This document shows positions 20,491 through 35,451 of a stretch of 64,000 nt of DNA, one piece after another; the stretch's first letter is position 1; every line of letters starts with the position of its first letter. This DNA comes from Paracoccaceae bacterium (GTDB lineage Bacteria; Pseudomonadota; Alphaproteobacteria; Rhodobacterales; Rhodobacteraceae). The translations under genes and the position numbers were made by a program. The stretch covers positions 1-64,000 of the forward strand of contig JAPOTI010000067.1 of assembly GCA_026709265.1 (NCBI GenBank), written 5' to 3'. The notes beneath the pieces are model-generated. The model made no database searches, was not told the origin of the DNA, and saw only the letters and a list, made by a program, of their open reading frames with translations.

Positions 20491-21609
20491 TCAACCTGGT
20501 CGGCGAACCGTCAGGACAGATGTGACGTAAGGTCGCGGAGAAGCCGGTGTTCGAATAGTCCGGAAACCGGCTGCCTGGGCGAGGGATGCTATTTCCTGCG
20601 GCGTGCGTGTGCGACCTGAACGCATCGCCAATGTGTAGAATGCGAAATAGACATCGGTGATGGAATCGGGCCTTGTTCCCCCCGACATCGGTTCTGAAAC
20701 AAGGAGAACACCACCCGGTGGAAGCGCAGCGAAACAGGATTTCAGGATGGTGGCAACATGGGCATCACTGTGATCATAGAGCACCCGGATCAGTGAAATG
20801 GCATCGGCACCGATGGGCAACGGATCGCGCAGAAAGCTCCCCGAATGGATCGCAACGCGGTGCGAAAGACCAGCGCTCTCGATGCGCCCGCGTGCCCTTT
20901 CGGTCACTTCAGGCAGGTCAAAAAGCATCATATCAAGTTCTGGTTGCGCACCACCCGCCGCGATCAAAAAAGCCCCGTTGCCACCGCCAACATCCATGAG
21001 GCACCTGACGCGGTTCAGATCCATGAGGCGCAGACTATCCTGGGCAACGAGCTTCTGAGATTCAGCCATGAGAAGCGAATAGGAGTCGACGATGGCGGGA
21101 TCCATGCCAGCACCACCGTCACGGACATACGGCCAAATGGTCGAGAGTTCGGTCGCGGTCGCGTTTCTCAACAGGGACAGGGGGTCAGTCATATCGCGGT
21201 AAAATGCCTGATGGTGCAGGATCATTTCCCTGAGACCCGGCACGCCGCAAGTGACGGCACCCTGCCGGGTGAGAGAGTAACGTCCGTCGCGATGGCGCTT
21301 CAGGATACCGATCGCGGCACCAGCCTGTAACAGCAACTGCATTTTTTCGGCGGGAATGTCATCCAGTTCACCGCAACCCTCCTCGACAAGTGAGTCATCG
21401 AGCAGGCGACGTGGTATATCGAGGGCAACGAGTGCGAACAGCACTTGTGCGCTGACAAATCCCTGGACCTGTTCAAATAAATATTGACCGTTGCGCGCGG
21501 CAACATGTGACAGGATCGGTATATGGCGTATCCGGGCCTGAAAATCAGGATGTCCAAAGATGCGCACGAACCAACCGGTTCGCCGGAATTGCTGACCTGT
21601 CGGCATCAC
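20491..21609 (-). CDS. crtF: Hydroxyneurosporene/demethylspheroidene O-methyltransferase
   Basis: SAM methyltransferase with CrtF-like sequence, between crtE and bchC. Confidence 0.92.
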   Translation of the reverse strand: MMPTGQQFRRTGWFVRIFGHPDFQARIRHIPILSHVAARNGQYLFEQVQGFVSAQVLFALVALDIPRRLLDDSLVEEGCGELDDIPAEKMQLLLQAGAAIGILKRHRDGRYSLTRQGAVTCGVPGLREMILHHQAFYRDMTDPLSLLRNATATELSTIWPYVRDGGAGMDPAIVDSYSLLMAESQKLVAQDSLRLMDLNRVRCLMDVGGGNGAFLIAAGGAQPELDMMLFDLPEVTERARGRIESAGLSHRVAIHSGSFLRDPLPIGADAISLIRVLYDHSDAHVATILKSCFAALPPGGVLLVSEPMSGGTRPDSITDVYFAFYTLAMRSGRTRTPQEIASLAQAAGFRTIRTPASPRPYVTSVLTVRRPG

Positions 21610-22493
21610 ATTGTGGATTTTTTCGATGCCGGAATCGCCGGCATCACACGGCTCATTTCTTTGGCAATCATCTGCTCGAGAAGGTCTTTCCCCGGGCAGG
21701 CGGGTATCGACGCCCTGGCAGCATCGAGAATCTGTTTCAACCGCTGCATGGCGCCGCCGGCTCCGAGTTCGGCAACCGCATTCGGGCGCCCCAATCGTGC
21801 GTCCTGTCCCGATGGTTTTCCGGTCTTGTCGGTTTCCATCAGCGCGTCGCGTAAATCGTCTGCAACCTGGAAAGCTTCACCGATTCTGTCGCCAAGCTCA
21901 AACCATGGTTGCGGATCATGTCCAGCGGCAATGGCGCCCATTTGCGTTGCCGCGACAAATAACGAACCGGTTTTGGATTGATGGTAAGCCGTGAGATCAA
22001 TCTGGTTTTCACTCTCCCAGCCTTGACCGGCGCAAATGCCGTCGGGTGTGCCGCTCTTTCTGGCCAGAAGATGGATCAGGCGCACGCTGCGCAGTGTATC
22101 AATGTCTGCGGCATGGGCAATGGTTTCAAAGGCGAGCATGATCAAACTGTCACCGGCGAGGACGGCAAGCGATTCCGAATAGGCCTGATGAACAGATGGC
22201 TTCCCGCGCCGCAGAGCGGCATCATCAAAACAGGGAAGATCATCATGCACCAGGCTCGCACAATGGATAAACTCGAGCGCTGCTGCCGCCGCATCTGACA
22301 ATTCAGGATGATCGTCACCGCAGGCTGCAGAGACAGAGAGCAGGATGGTTGGGCGAATGCGGGCACCGCCCGGTTTGACCGCATGGTGCACGGCTGCAGT
22401 GAGCCGTTGCGGTGCAAATGCAGTGTTTGTGAGGGTCAGGCTTCTGTCAATGGAATTTTCAATTCGCCCGGCGAAATCAGGTGTTTCATGCAT
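21606..22493 (-). CDS. crtE: Geranylgeranyl diphosphate synthase
   Basis: Polyprenyl synthase motifs GGARIRP, HDDLPCFDDAALRRGKPS, DDLRD; start chosen at MHETPDFAGR. Confidence 0.93.
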   Translation of the reverse strand: MHETPDFAGRIENSIDRSLTLTNTAFAPQRLTAAVHHAVKPGGARIRPTILLSVSAACGDDHPELSDAAAAALEFIHCASLVHDDLPCFDDAALRRGKPSVHQAYSESLAVLAGDSLIMLAFETIAHAADIDTLRSVRLIHLLARKSGTPDGICAGQGWESENQIDLTAYHQSKTGSLFVAATQMGAIAAGHDPQPWFELGDRIGEAFQVADDLRDALMETDKTGKPSGQDARLGRPNAVAELGAGGAMQRLKQILDAARASIPACPGKDLLEQMIAKEMSRVMPAIPASKKSTM

Positions 22494-22842
22494 CAGTCGA
22501 GCTCGCGTGAGAGGTGAGAATATGTTGCAGGCCATGATGACAGACAGGTCACGGCAACACGGCGGAAGACTGTGTGTCTGATCAGTTGATGTCAAGCTCC
22601 ACAACGATGGTGGGGTGTTCGCCTGTTCGGGCCAGCATGCCTGATGACAAGGTTGCACAGGGTCGATTCTTTCTGCAACTGACCGTGCCACGGTCGAACC
22701 CGCTGACGATATTGTGCGGGCAACCTGCATGATTGTGTCAGCTGTTGCTGTTTTCCAACCGGGGGTTCACCCGCTTCCAGTCCGGCTGGTGCACCGGCCG
22801 TGTGCGATCATTCAACCCTGCCGAAAACCCAAATTCCGGGAT

Positions 22843-23286
22843 TTATTCAGGTGCTGGCGAATTTGCCGAGATAAAAGCCCAGATATCCGCCGCTTCCTCT
22901 TCCTTTTTGAGTTTGAAGACCATACCGGAGCGGGCCTTGTTGTCGTCAAGATAATCGCGCAGGAATTTCTGAGGATCCTGTGCATAGATGACAAAATCAT
23001 CTTCGTTCCAGACCAGTCCCCTGTCTCCGGCTTCGACAATCGCCTTCTTGTATTTTGTGAAATTCTCTTCGGTTCCGGCCACCCGCCCGGGCAGTCCCCA
23101 GAGATTGGGACCTGTCTTGCCGCCCTTGACGATGGTGTCGCCATCGGCGCTCACGATGGAGTGACAGGTTTTACATTTCCTGAAAGCCTTGTCTCCAGCC
23201 TCAGGATCCCCTGAAGCATGTCCGTCCGCATAAGCCTGACCTGCGACGAGTACGATGCCAAATGCGGCAGCGACTATTCTCTTCAT
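22843..23286 (-). CDS. cycA: Cytochrome c2
   Basis: Signal peptide plus CKTCH and cyt c2 features; start MKRIVAAAFG. Confidence 0.92.
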   Translation of the reverse strand: MKRIVAAAFGIVLVAGQAYADGHASGDPEAGDKAFRKCKTCHSIVSADGDTIVKGGKTGPNLWGLPGRVAGTEENFTKYKKAIVEAGDRGLVWNEDDFVIYAQDPQKFLRDYLDDNKARSGMVFKLKKEEEAADIWAFISANSPAPE

Positions 23287-23347
23287 TTGGTTCCCTATCC
23301 CAAAATTGATGTGACTTGCGATCGGGACTCCACAGTTAGGACAGGAA

Positions 23348-24562
23348 TCATGCAACCGCGCGGGCATGCATACATTGGCTCCACAAGCTCGTCAACGCAT
23401 TGACCAAATTGTCAATATCCTCGTCGGAATGCAGCGGGCCGGGGGTGAACCGCAACCGCTCGGTTCCCTTGGGGACCGTTGGATAGTTGATGGGTTGCAG
23501 ATAAATTCCAAACTCACGCATCAGATAGTCACTGATCATCCGGCATTTGACTGGATCCTTGATGAGAACCGGGACGATATGGCTTGGATTATCCATATGC
23601 GGAAGGCCAACGGCGTTGAGTTTGGCGCGCAATCTTGCAACCTGGCGGCGCTGCTGCTGCCTTTCAACATCGCTCTCCTTGAGATGTGCAATCGAGGCAC
23701 GGGCTGCCGCTGCCACCGCCGGAGGAAGTGCCGTGGTAAAAATAAATCCACTCGCAAAGGAACGGATAAAGTCGCAGAGTGCGGCAGACGCGGTGATGTA
23801 ACCCCCCATGCAGCCAAAAGCCTTGCCCAAGGTTCCTTCAATGAGCGTTATGCGATCCATCAGACCTTCCTGCTCGGCAATACCGCCACCGCGCGGGCCA
23901 TAGAGCCCCACCGCGTGAACCTCGTCCAGGTAGGTCATTGCCCGATGTTTTTCCGCGACCTCGACGATGTCCTTCAGCGGGCAGACATCGCCGTCCATCG
24001 AATAGACCGATTCAAAGGCAATGATCTTCGTCGCGTTGGCCGGGGATGCCGCGAGTTTGCGGTCGAGATCCTCGGGATCGTTATGATTCCAGATAACCTT
24101 GGCGCAGCGGGCCTGCCGGATCCCCTCGATCATCGAGGCGTGATTCAAACTGTCGGAATAGATGATGGCGTTGGGCAAACGTGAGCCGAGTGTCGAGAGC
24201 GATGCCCAGTTGGATACGTAGCCGGAGGTGAAGAGAAGCGCGGCCTCTTTGCCGTGGAGATCCGACAGTTCGCGTTCCAGCAGCAGATGCTCATGGCTGG
24301 TGCCCGAGATATTGCGTGTTCCTCCGGCCCCGGCCCCACTCTTGTCAATGGCATCTTTCATCGCCTTGCGGACTTTCGGATGTTGACTCATTCCCAGATA
24401 GTCATTGGAACACCAGACCATGACCTCATCCGGTGTGTCCGGTCCGTGGCTCTTCGCCCGTGGCGTGGAGCCACACATTCGCTCGAGTTCGGCGAAGATG
24501 CGGTAATTCCCCTCATCCTTGAGCAATTCCAGTTCGCGATTGAAAAGGCCATCAAAATTCAT
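23348..24562 (-). CDS. hemA: 5-aminolevulinate synthase
   Basis: ALAS sequence ([30 protein letters not shown]). Confidence 0.95.
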   Translation of the reverse strand: MNFDGLFNRELELLKDEGNYRIFAELERMCGSTPRAKSHGPDTPDEVMVWCSNDYLGMSQHPKVRKAMKDAIDKSGAGAGGTRNISGTSHEHLLLERELSDLHGKEAALLFTSGYVSNWASLSTLGSRLPNAIIYSDSLNHASMIEGIRQARCAKVIWNHNDPEDLDRKLAASPANATKIIAFESVYSMDGDVCPLKDIVEVAEKHRAMTYLDEVHAVGLYGPRGGGIAEQEGLMDRITLIEGTLGKAFGCMGGYITASAALCDFIRSFASGFIFTTALPPAVAAAARASIAHLKESDVERQQQRRQVARLRAKLNAVGLPHMDNPSHIVPVLIKDPVKCRMISDYLMREFGIYLQPINYPTVPKGTERLRFTPGPLHSDEDIDNLVNALTSLWSQCMHARAVA

Positions 24563-25382
24563 GTGTCAACTCCGTAACATTGGTTGATAACTTTTGGCGA
24601 GTCATCTTCGGACTGGGTCCCGGCAGCATCCAGCGCCACAGCTTGGCGTCGGGCCACGGGAGGACCATAAACATATGCTCCAGCAGAGCGAGAGCGGTGA
24701 GCGATGCCAGCAAGGCATAACTGGCTTGTGCGCCGGTTTGCTCGGCCGCGACGAGCAGTTGGAGCCAGATGACAAGCCCCCCGGTGAGGATCATCACCGA
24801 GACCGGGAAAAACCGGTTCATTCTTGCCTGTCCAAAATGACTCGACAAATGCGCCAGATGTCCTGGCAGAAATTCAGTATTGGCATGCGCCACACCAAGG
24901 AAGAGATTGAACTTGGCTGAGACACGCGCGACGTAGAGTACGAGCAAGACCCACAGGCCGGTCTTGTTGGCGGCCTGCCAACTGATCTCTGCAGCAAACA
25001 GGATCAGGACTGCCAGGGTCAATTCATGATAGGCGATTGCATTCCATGCCGCCAGGAAACGCTGGCGGATATTCAGCCCTGCCTTTCGGGACGTGAGGTT
25101 GGGCCCGGTCACTGCACCCGAGAGAAAAGACAATTCAAACCAGCCCCACAATACGACCGCACTGAGAAACCCGGTATAAGCACCGCGCAATGTGATATCG
25201 CCAAGCGAAGCCCAGAGACCGACGCCGCCCAATAACAGCAATGGCATGGCGGCAAGAGTCATCCGCAGGCCGGCACGCCGACCGCCCTGCGCCGTCAGAC
25301 GTACAGCCACAAGAATTGCCCCGGTGGAGAACCACCAGACGAAACAGGCTGCCGACAGGGCGATCAGGACGGTCATGGCCAT
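24552..25382 (-). CDS. puhE: PuhE, putative photosynthetic complex assembly protein 2
   Basis: Membrane protein PGC position between acsF and hemA; PuhE-like. Confidence 0.88.
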   Translation of the reverse strand: MAMTVLIALSAACFVWWFSTGAILVAVRLTAQGGRRAGLRMTLAAMPLLLLGGVGLWASLGDITLRGAYTGFLSAVVLWGWFELSFLSGAVTGPNLTSRKAGLNIRQRFLAAWNAIAYHELTLAVLILFAAEISWQAANKTGLWVLLVLYVARVSAKFNLFLGVAHANTEFLPGHLAHLSSHFGQARMNRFFPVSVMILTGGLVIWLQLLVAAEQTGAQASYALLASLTALALLEHMFMVLPWPDAKLWRWMLPGPSPKMTRQKLSTNVTELTHEF

Positions 25383-25383
25383 T

Positions 25384-26511
25384 CTAGTAAACGGGCTCCA
25401 GACGCGGATTTTCCGGTACCTGGTTCGATAGAGACGGAATCGTCAGGAGCGATATGAAGGCGAGAGCCGCACGGGCCGAACTGCTGACCTGGCGAAGTTT
25501 GCCGCTCATTCCACCGGTTTCCTTGGCAACAGCGATATCCAGATTGGCTTTGCGCAGTTTTTCGAGGTTGTGGATCCAGCGGGGATTGTCAATATCCACC
25601 GTGATCGGGAAGATCTGGTTGCTGAGAGTCGACGTCTTGGTGAAAACTTCGTGCGCATACCAGCCCGGATCAACACCAAGCGCTTTGTGGAAGGCTGGTC
25701 GCTGATGGTCGCGGATATACATGGTCGCATAAACCGCGGTAATGAAGAACTTGATCCACAAGACATTGAAACCGCTGGTCGCACGCGGATCGGATTTCAT
25801 CAATAATGCGAAAGCCTCGCCATGGTTGAACTCATCGTTGCACCATTCCTTGAACCATTTGAATATCGGGTGAAAGCGATGTTCGGGATTGGCTTCGAGA
25901 TGGCGATAGATGGTGATGTAGCGGGCATAGCCAATTTTCTCCGACAGATAGGTCGCGTAATAGATGAATTTTGGTCGGAAATAGGTATATTTCTTCTTCT
26001 GCGTCAGGAAACCAAGATTCACCCGCAACCCGGCTTCTCGCAAGGCATCGTTAATGAATCCGGCGTGCCGCGCTTCGTCACGGGCCATCAACTGAAACAG
26101 TTGCGTGATGTCCTTGTTCTGACCCCTGCGTTTCATTTCCTTGTAAAGGACACAACCTGAAAATTCAGCGGTGCAGGAGGAAATCAGGAAGTCGATGAAC
26201 TCCTTCTTGAGCTGCGGGTCCATTCCGTCCCAATCGACATCGTCCCAGTCCTCATTCTTGCGGAAATGCCCCTTGTTGGGATCTGCCAGCATCCGCGCAA
26301 TCAGTTGGTCCCAATTCTCGCGCACCGGTGTGACATCAACGGCATCCAGCTCGTCAAAATCGGTGGTATAAAAGCGCGGCGTCAGCAATGTATTCTGCAT
26401 CGCCGTTTCAGTTGCCATCTCATTGTCGTAAATTCTGTCTTGCGCCTCCTGGATGGCAAGACCTTCCTCGACGGTGACGGCATCAGCGGTATGCGTTGCC
26501 GTTGTTTTCAT
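25384..26511 (-). CDS. acsF: Aerobic Mg-protoporphyrin IX monomethyl ester oxidative cyclase
   Basis: AcsF di-iron protein sequence (MARDEARHAGFIN, NDEFNHGEAF). Confidence 0.96.
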   Translation of the reverse strand: MKTTATHTADAVTVEEGLAIQEAQDRIYDNEMATETAMQNTLLTPRFYTTDFDELDAVDVTPVRENWDQLIARMLADPNKGHFRKNEDWDDVDWDGMDPQLKKEFIDFLISSCTAEFSGCVLYKEMKRRGQNKDITQLFQLMARDEARHAGFINDALREAGLRVNLGFLTQKKKYTYFRPKFIYYATYLSEKIGYARYITIYRHLEANPEHRFHPIFKWFKEWCNDEFNHGEAFALLMKSDPRATSGFNVLWIKFFITAVYATMYIRDHQRPAFHKALGVDPGWYAHEVFTKTSTLSNQIFPITVDIDNPRWIHNLEKLRKANLDIAVAKETGGMSGKLRQVSSSARAALAFISLLTIPSLSNQVPENPRLEPVY

Positions 26512-26804
26512 AGTGACACCTCCTCAGAGAAAGAAAATTCGCATAATTCCATGACACCCAGGTCTCCGGTGAGACGAGTCCAGACTTGTTCCAGCCATGA
26601 CGCCCGAACGATCACCGCAATCCGCTCCTCGTGCACCACCTCGCCGAAGGGCGCCATGATTTCCGGTCCCTGGACCTGGACTTCATCGCCGGGATAGACA
26701 ACAGCCCCATTGTCAAAACGGACATGCGCATGCAGGCTGTCGAAGCAATGGGACACCTCGACAGTGCATGGAACCTTTTCAATTTTGCGTCCCAGCATTC
26801 CCAT
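26508..26804 (-). CDS. Conserved PGC hypothetical protein between puhC and acsF
   Basis: Position-conserved small ORF MGMLGRKIEKVPCTVEVSHCFDSLHAHVRFDNGAVVYPGDEVQVQGP. Confidence 0.75.
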   Translation of the reverse strand: MGMLGRKIEKVPCTVEVSHCFDSLHAHVRFDNGAVVYPGDEVQVQGPEIMAPFGEVVHEERIAVIVRASWLEQVWTRLTGDLGVMELCEFSFSEEVSL

Positions 26805-27288
26805 CCATTTCCCCGTGTCCTGATTGCACAAGCAGGCGCGCAAATGCAGCGGCATTACCACTGCCGAAACCCATGAGATCTGCTTTCCAGCCGGTTGTCG
26901 GATCCACCACAAACATCCGTCCATTATCCTGCGCCTGCAGGATGATCGGTTGATCTGCGGCGACACGGTGCTTGTTCCGCTCGCGAAGGATGACCCGGTG
27001 AACGCCCGCGATGAATCCACCCTCTTCGGGGGAGAGATCTGCGATTTGATTGCCTTCCAGATCCGTCACGTAAACGGCACCCGACATGCCGTCGGACTGC
27101 ATCAACAGGTAGGCCTCTGCAATGACGGGTGCTTCCGGCGGGACACTCTCGAGGGGTCGATCGGTCAGACGGGCAAAAGCGGCAATTGCAAGCGATGCGG
27201 CAACCAGCGCCAGCATGGCCCGTATCAGAGCCCGTGGCAGCATTCTGTCGCGGTCGGCATATATTCGTGCACTGGCAGTCAATGACAT
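26779..27288 (-). CDS. puhC: Photosynthetic complex assembly protein PuhC
   Basis: Single-TM PuhC-like sequence; context. Confidence 0.88.
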   Translation of the reverse strand: MSLTASARIYADRDRMLPRALIRAMLALVAASLAIAAFARLTDRPLESVPPEAPVIAEAYLLMQSDGMSGAVYVTDLEGNQIADLSPEEGGFIAGVHRVILRERNKHRVAADQPIILQAQDNGRMFVVDPTTGWKADLMGFGSGNAAAFARLLVQSGHGEMDGNAGTQN

Positions 27289-27291
27289 GAT

Positions 27292-27996
27292 TCAACTCCC
27301 CGAGACGGCCAGGCCTGGTGGTAGCGCGCCCGACAATGCAGAGGCACCGGCAACGCCTGTGGGTTCCAGGGCCATGACCCGGGTTGAGATGTCGTGATTG
27401 CCGGTCCGGGTCCCGGAAACTTCAATATGCCTGGCCGCTGTTTCCGCGATCAGTCCGGCGACGGAACGGGCATCTGCGATACACCGCAACGACGGTTTCG
27501 TCCTGAAATCCCAGGGACGAACATGCGGCCATAAGATCAGGTAGCCAAAACGCATCTTTCCCATGGGGGTCAGGGAGATGGTGCCGGTTCCATCACGTCT
27601 CAAGTCAAGATCAGCTCGACCAATCTCGGTGAATGGGAGGTTGAGTGTCATCGTGAGCGCGGCACCGACGCGCATCACGATGCGACGATTGGTCAAGGTA
27701 TAGACTGTCGCCCGTGCCTGGATATAGGCCGTGAGCAGTAACAGACCTGCGGCCACCAATCCAAAAAACAACACTGGAAATGTTGTCGGGATGGCCTGCG
27801 GAAATGGCGTGTGATCGACCGCCGAAAGGAGTTGCCAGCCAGCGAGCAGCAGGAAATAGCCACAAACCCATTGAAAGGCGAGAGCCGATTTTGCAAGGGC
27901 CCACCAGTCGGGGCGTCCCTGCCACAGGATCCGCTCTCCTGCCGGGAGATTTCCGGGCAGTCCCTGAATCGGTTCCATGGCGAAATCGTCGTGCAT
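27292..27996 (-). CDS. puhB: Photosynthetic complex assembly protein PuhB (PH domain)
   Basis: PGNLPAGERILWQGRPDW...NRRIVMRVGAALTMTLNLPF; context. Confidence 0.92.
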   Translation of the reverse strand: MHDDFAMEPIQGLPGNLPAGERILWQGRPDWWALAKSALAFQWVCGYFLLLAGWQLLSAVDHTPFPQAIPTTFPVLFFGLVAAGLLLLTAYIQARATVYTLTNRRIVMRVGAALTMTLNLPFTEIGRADLDLRRDGTGTISLTPMGKMRFGYLILWPHVRPWDFRTKPSLRCIADARSVAGLIAETAARHIEVSGTRTGNHDISTRVMALEPTGVAGASALSGALPPGLAVSGS

Positions 27997-28009
27997 CAGG
28001 AGTGACCCG

Positions 28010-28771
28010 TTACAGTTGCGGTTCAAAACGATTCGAGGCGGCATACAGATAACCCCCGCCGTAATAGGCACATATGCGTTCTTCCTCGAGGAGCGTGATT
28101 TGCGTGTCGGACGCGATTTGCGGCACATCGGCGAAATGCTCGCCATAAATCGACTGGACCAGGACCTTACCAAACCAGATGCGGGCCATACTCATCGGCA
28201 CCAGACAGTTTCCGCCCGCGCTCAGTTCAATCTCGAGATACCTGATCAGATGCTCAGGTTCGTCGACCCACAGATCTGTGACCGTCCCCACATTTTGCTT
28301 GTCAGCCGAAATGACGGCCATGCCGCGTGGATCGGAGCCCGCCGAAACGACAAAGCCGCCGGCATGCCGCATGGGAACAATCTTGGGATGCCCGTTTGCA
28401 TCCAGTTCGGGCACATCGCTCCGCGCTGCCCAGGATGCCGGGCCAACTCCATCCTTCATCGGATTGCCGGTTGGCTCAAATGGAAACCCCCCGCCCTGCG
28501 CTGTCTTGCGAATTGCGAGATTGCTGCGTTCGCGCTTCTGCCCCGATGGCACCGTCACTTCGCCGCGCCCATGTCGCAACGCAAATGTCTTGGCTGCGGG
28601 GAGCGGAAACAGGCCCGGTCCGGCAGCTGCCTGGCCATCATCATCTTCAAGCGGATAACCTTCATGCATGTTGGCGCGCTGCAGATGGATGACGAGGTAG
28701 GCGAAAAAGATCCAGAACAGCCAGATCGCCAGGCTGGCCAGATCAAAATCTGCGAAGAAAGCGTTGTGCAT
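28010..28771 (-). CDS. puhA: Reaction centre H subunit
   Basis: PuhA sequence MHNAFFADFDLASLAIWLFWIFFAYLVIHLQRANMHEGYPLE. Confidence 0.97.
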   Translation of the reverse strand: MHNAFFADFDLASLAIWLFWIFFAYLVIHLQRANMHEGYPLEDDDGQAAAGPGLFPLPAAKTFALRHGRGEVTVPSGQKRERSNLAIRKTAQGGGFPFEPTGNPMKDGVGPASWAARSDVPELDANGHPKIVPMRHAGGFVVSAGSDPRGMAVISADKQNVGTVTDLWVDEPEHLIRYLEIELSAGGNCLVPMSMARIWFGKVLVQSIYGEHFADVPQIASDTQITLLEEERICAYYGGGYLYAASNRFEPQL

Positions 28772-28790
28772 GAACTTTCCTTTCAGCTAA

Positions 28791-30224
28791 TCACGTGGGG
28801 AAATCGGCGAGGCCGATGTCTCTGGATGCAGGGCGCCTCCGGTGCGACGCCGCCTGTTGAACGAGTGGCCCGAGCACTGCGAGTGTGACGAATATCAGTG
28901 CAATTTCAACATGGTAGACAGCCGCATATCCGGTCACCGGTGATGCCATCACCTCACCGAACAGACCGGTTTCTGCCAATCCTGTGACTCCGTCACGAAT
29001 GATTCCGCCCAAGGCAATTGACAGGCCAATTGCGGTCGCTTGCGCGGCACCCCAGGCACCGAGTGCCAGACCGTGACCGGACAGCTTCTTTTCGGGAAGC
29101 GCCATGGTGGCACTCAACGTGGCGACGGCAAATAATCCGCCGCCCAGACCGATCAGAGCGGCACCGGCAAAAAACAGCGATGGCGAGTTAAAGGGCGCGG
29201 ACAGAATCACGCAGCAGAAGGCAGCGAGACCCGTCAAAAGTCCGGACGCGGCGAGACGGAAATGACAGGTTCCATTGGCGAGGCGGCCTGCCGCAAGGGC
29301 AAAACCTGCAAGAGCCCCGACCGCCCAGATCGCTGTCAACAGGGTGGTCGAGGAGACCGACATGCCAAGCACTTCACCGCCATAGGGCTCGAGCAATACA
29401 TCTTGCATATTAAAGGCCATGGTGCCGAGAAAGACCGTGGCGAGCAGGCGCGCAGCCTTGCCACCGTCGACAAAATCCCGCCACGCATCGGTGAAACGGG
29501 GGCGCGTCGCTACCCGCTCCTGGCGGCTCATGGGATTGAGTCGCTCCTGTTTCCATAATGCAAAGAGATTGAGGACAAGGCCGGCAATGGCCGCGCCTTG
29601 CACGACACGGACCAGGCGGAAAGGTTCGAAGTCGCGTAACAGCCAGCCAATCAGCAGGGCTGAAATGCCCATGCCAGCAAGGAACATGACGTAAAGAAGT
29701 GCGACGACGCGTGGACGCGTTTCCTCCGTGGCCCGATCGGAGGCCAGTGCGAGTCCGGCGGTTTGCGTCATATGGATCCCGAGTCCGGTCATCAGAAATG
29801 CGAGTGCAGCCAAGACCTCACCAGCAAAGGGAACATCTTTGACCGGATTGTCTCCCAGAACAAGGAGAGCGAATGGCATCACTGCCAGCCCGCCCATCTG
29901 CCAAAGCGAACCGAACCAGAGATAGGGAATGCGTTTCCAACCCAGGGCACTGCGGTAATTGTCGGAGCGAAATCCGAGCAGGGCACGGAAGGGAGCGATC
30001 AGGACCGGGAGGGCAATCATGATGGCCACGAGCATTGCCGGCAGGCTGAGTTCGACGATCATGACACGATTGAGAGTCCCGAGCAGCAACACCGTCGCCA
30101 TTCCGACCGACAGTTGAAACAGCGACAATCGCAACAATTGTCCAAGGGGGAGCTGATCGCTCGCGGCATCGGAAAATGGCATGAAACGGATGCCAAGTGA
30201 CCGCAGAGTCTGGGATCGAAACAT
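28791..30224 (-). CDS. lhaA: LH1 assembly protein LhaA (BCD/PucC-family MFS)
   Basis: PucC-family sequence between bchM and puhA. Confidence 0.93.
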   Translation of the reverse strand: MFRSQTLRSLGIRFMPFSDAASDQLPLGQLLRLSLFQLSVGMATVLLLGTLNRVMIVELSLPAMLVAIMIALPVLIAPFRALLGFRSDNYRSALGWKRIPYLWFGSLWQMGGLAVMPFALLVLGDNPVKDVPFAGEVLAALAFLMTGLGIHMTQTAGLALASDRATEETRPRVVALLYVMFLAGMGISALLIGWLLRDFEPFRLVRVVQGAAIAGLVLNLFALWKQERLNPMSRQERVATRPRFTDAWRDFVDGGKAARLLATVFLGTMAFNMQDVLLEPYGGEVLGMSVSSTTLLTAIWAVGALAGFALAAGRLANGTCHFRLAASGLLTGLAAFCCVILSAPFNSPSLFFAGAALIGLGGGLFAVATLSATMALPEKKLSGHGLALGAWGAAQATAIGLSIALGGIIRDGVTGLAETGLFGEVMASPVTGYAAVYHVEIALIFVTLAVLGPLVQQAASHRRRPASRDIGLADFPT

Positions 30225-30226
30225 GA

Positions 30227-30898
30227 TCACGCCCGATACTCCATCGCCTGTGAAATATAAAATCCGCTCGTGATGCGACCCATTGGCACGAGCCGCCCTG
30301 CCCCGCCCTCGAGTCGTGTAAGATCGCGCATGGAGATCGGGACAATCGCCGGCGAACGTTCGCTGCGGGGGAAAAGTTGGCCGATACGCCACATGATTGT
30401 CAATGCGAGAGTTCTGGGGGCAATCGAGAAGAGCACGTTGCCGCGGGAACGGCCTGCCCATCCACCAACGGCAGCCACAATTTCATCCGGGCGATAATAG
30501 ATCAGACTGTCCATGGCCGTGACATGGTCAAATTCACCAAGATCCGCTGCCAGCATGTCGCCAACGACGAAGCGGACACGCATCTGCAAATTCGGTTCAA
30601 GACGCCGGCGGGCTATATCGACAAGGGAAGGCGAAATATCGACAGCCACGACATCGGCACCCCGCGCGGCCAAGATGGCGGTCAACTGACCGGCACCACA
30701 CCCGGCATCAAGGATTCGTGCACCGGTGAGATCTGTCGGCAGGCGCGAGAGGAGCAGGTTGCGCATCTGATCACGCCCCTTGCGAACGGTTTGCCGCACG
30801 GCACTGACCGGTGCGTCACTGGTCAGCAATTCCCAGCGGCGCGTCGCCGTGCGGTCGAAATAGGTTTCAACACGTGCCAGAGTCGCCTCATAGGACAT
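30227..30898 (-). CDS. bchM: Mg-protoporphyrin IX methyltransferase
   Basis: BchM sequence MSYEATLARVETYFDRTATRRWELLTSDAPVSAVRQTVRKGRD. Confidence 0.95.
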   Translation of the reverse strand: MSYEATLARVETYFDRTATRRWELLTSDAPVSAVRQTVRKGRDQMRNLLLSRLPTDLTGARILDAGCGAGQLTAILAARGADVVAVDISPSLVDIARRRLEPNLQMRVRFVVGDMLAADLGEFDHVTAMDSLIYYRPDEIVAAVGGWAGRSRGNVLFSIAPRTLALTIMWRIGQLFPRSERSPAIVPISMRDLTRLEGGAGRLVPMGRITSGFYISQAMEYRA

Positions 30899-31015
30899 GC
30901 AACAACAGCCTCCCGCCGATTCCGCGCCCTGACCGTTTCATCAGGCCCGGCGGATCCAGTTGCGACATGCGAGACCTGGCATTCCCGCAGGGATTTGAAA
31001 ACTTCGCCTGATCCA

Positions 31016-35450
<4,435 letters not shown>

Positions 35451-35451
35451 A

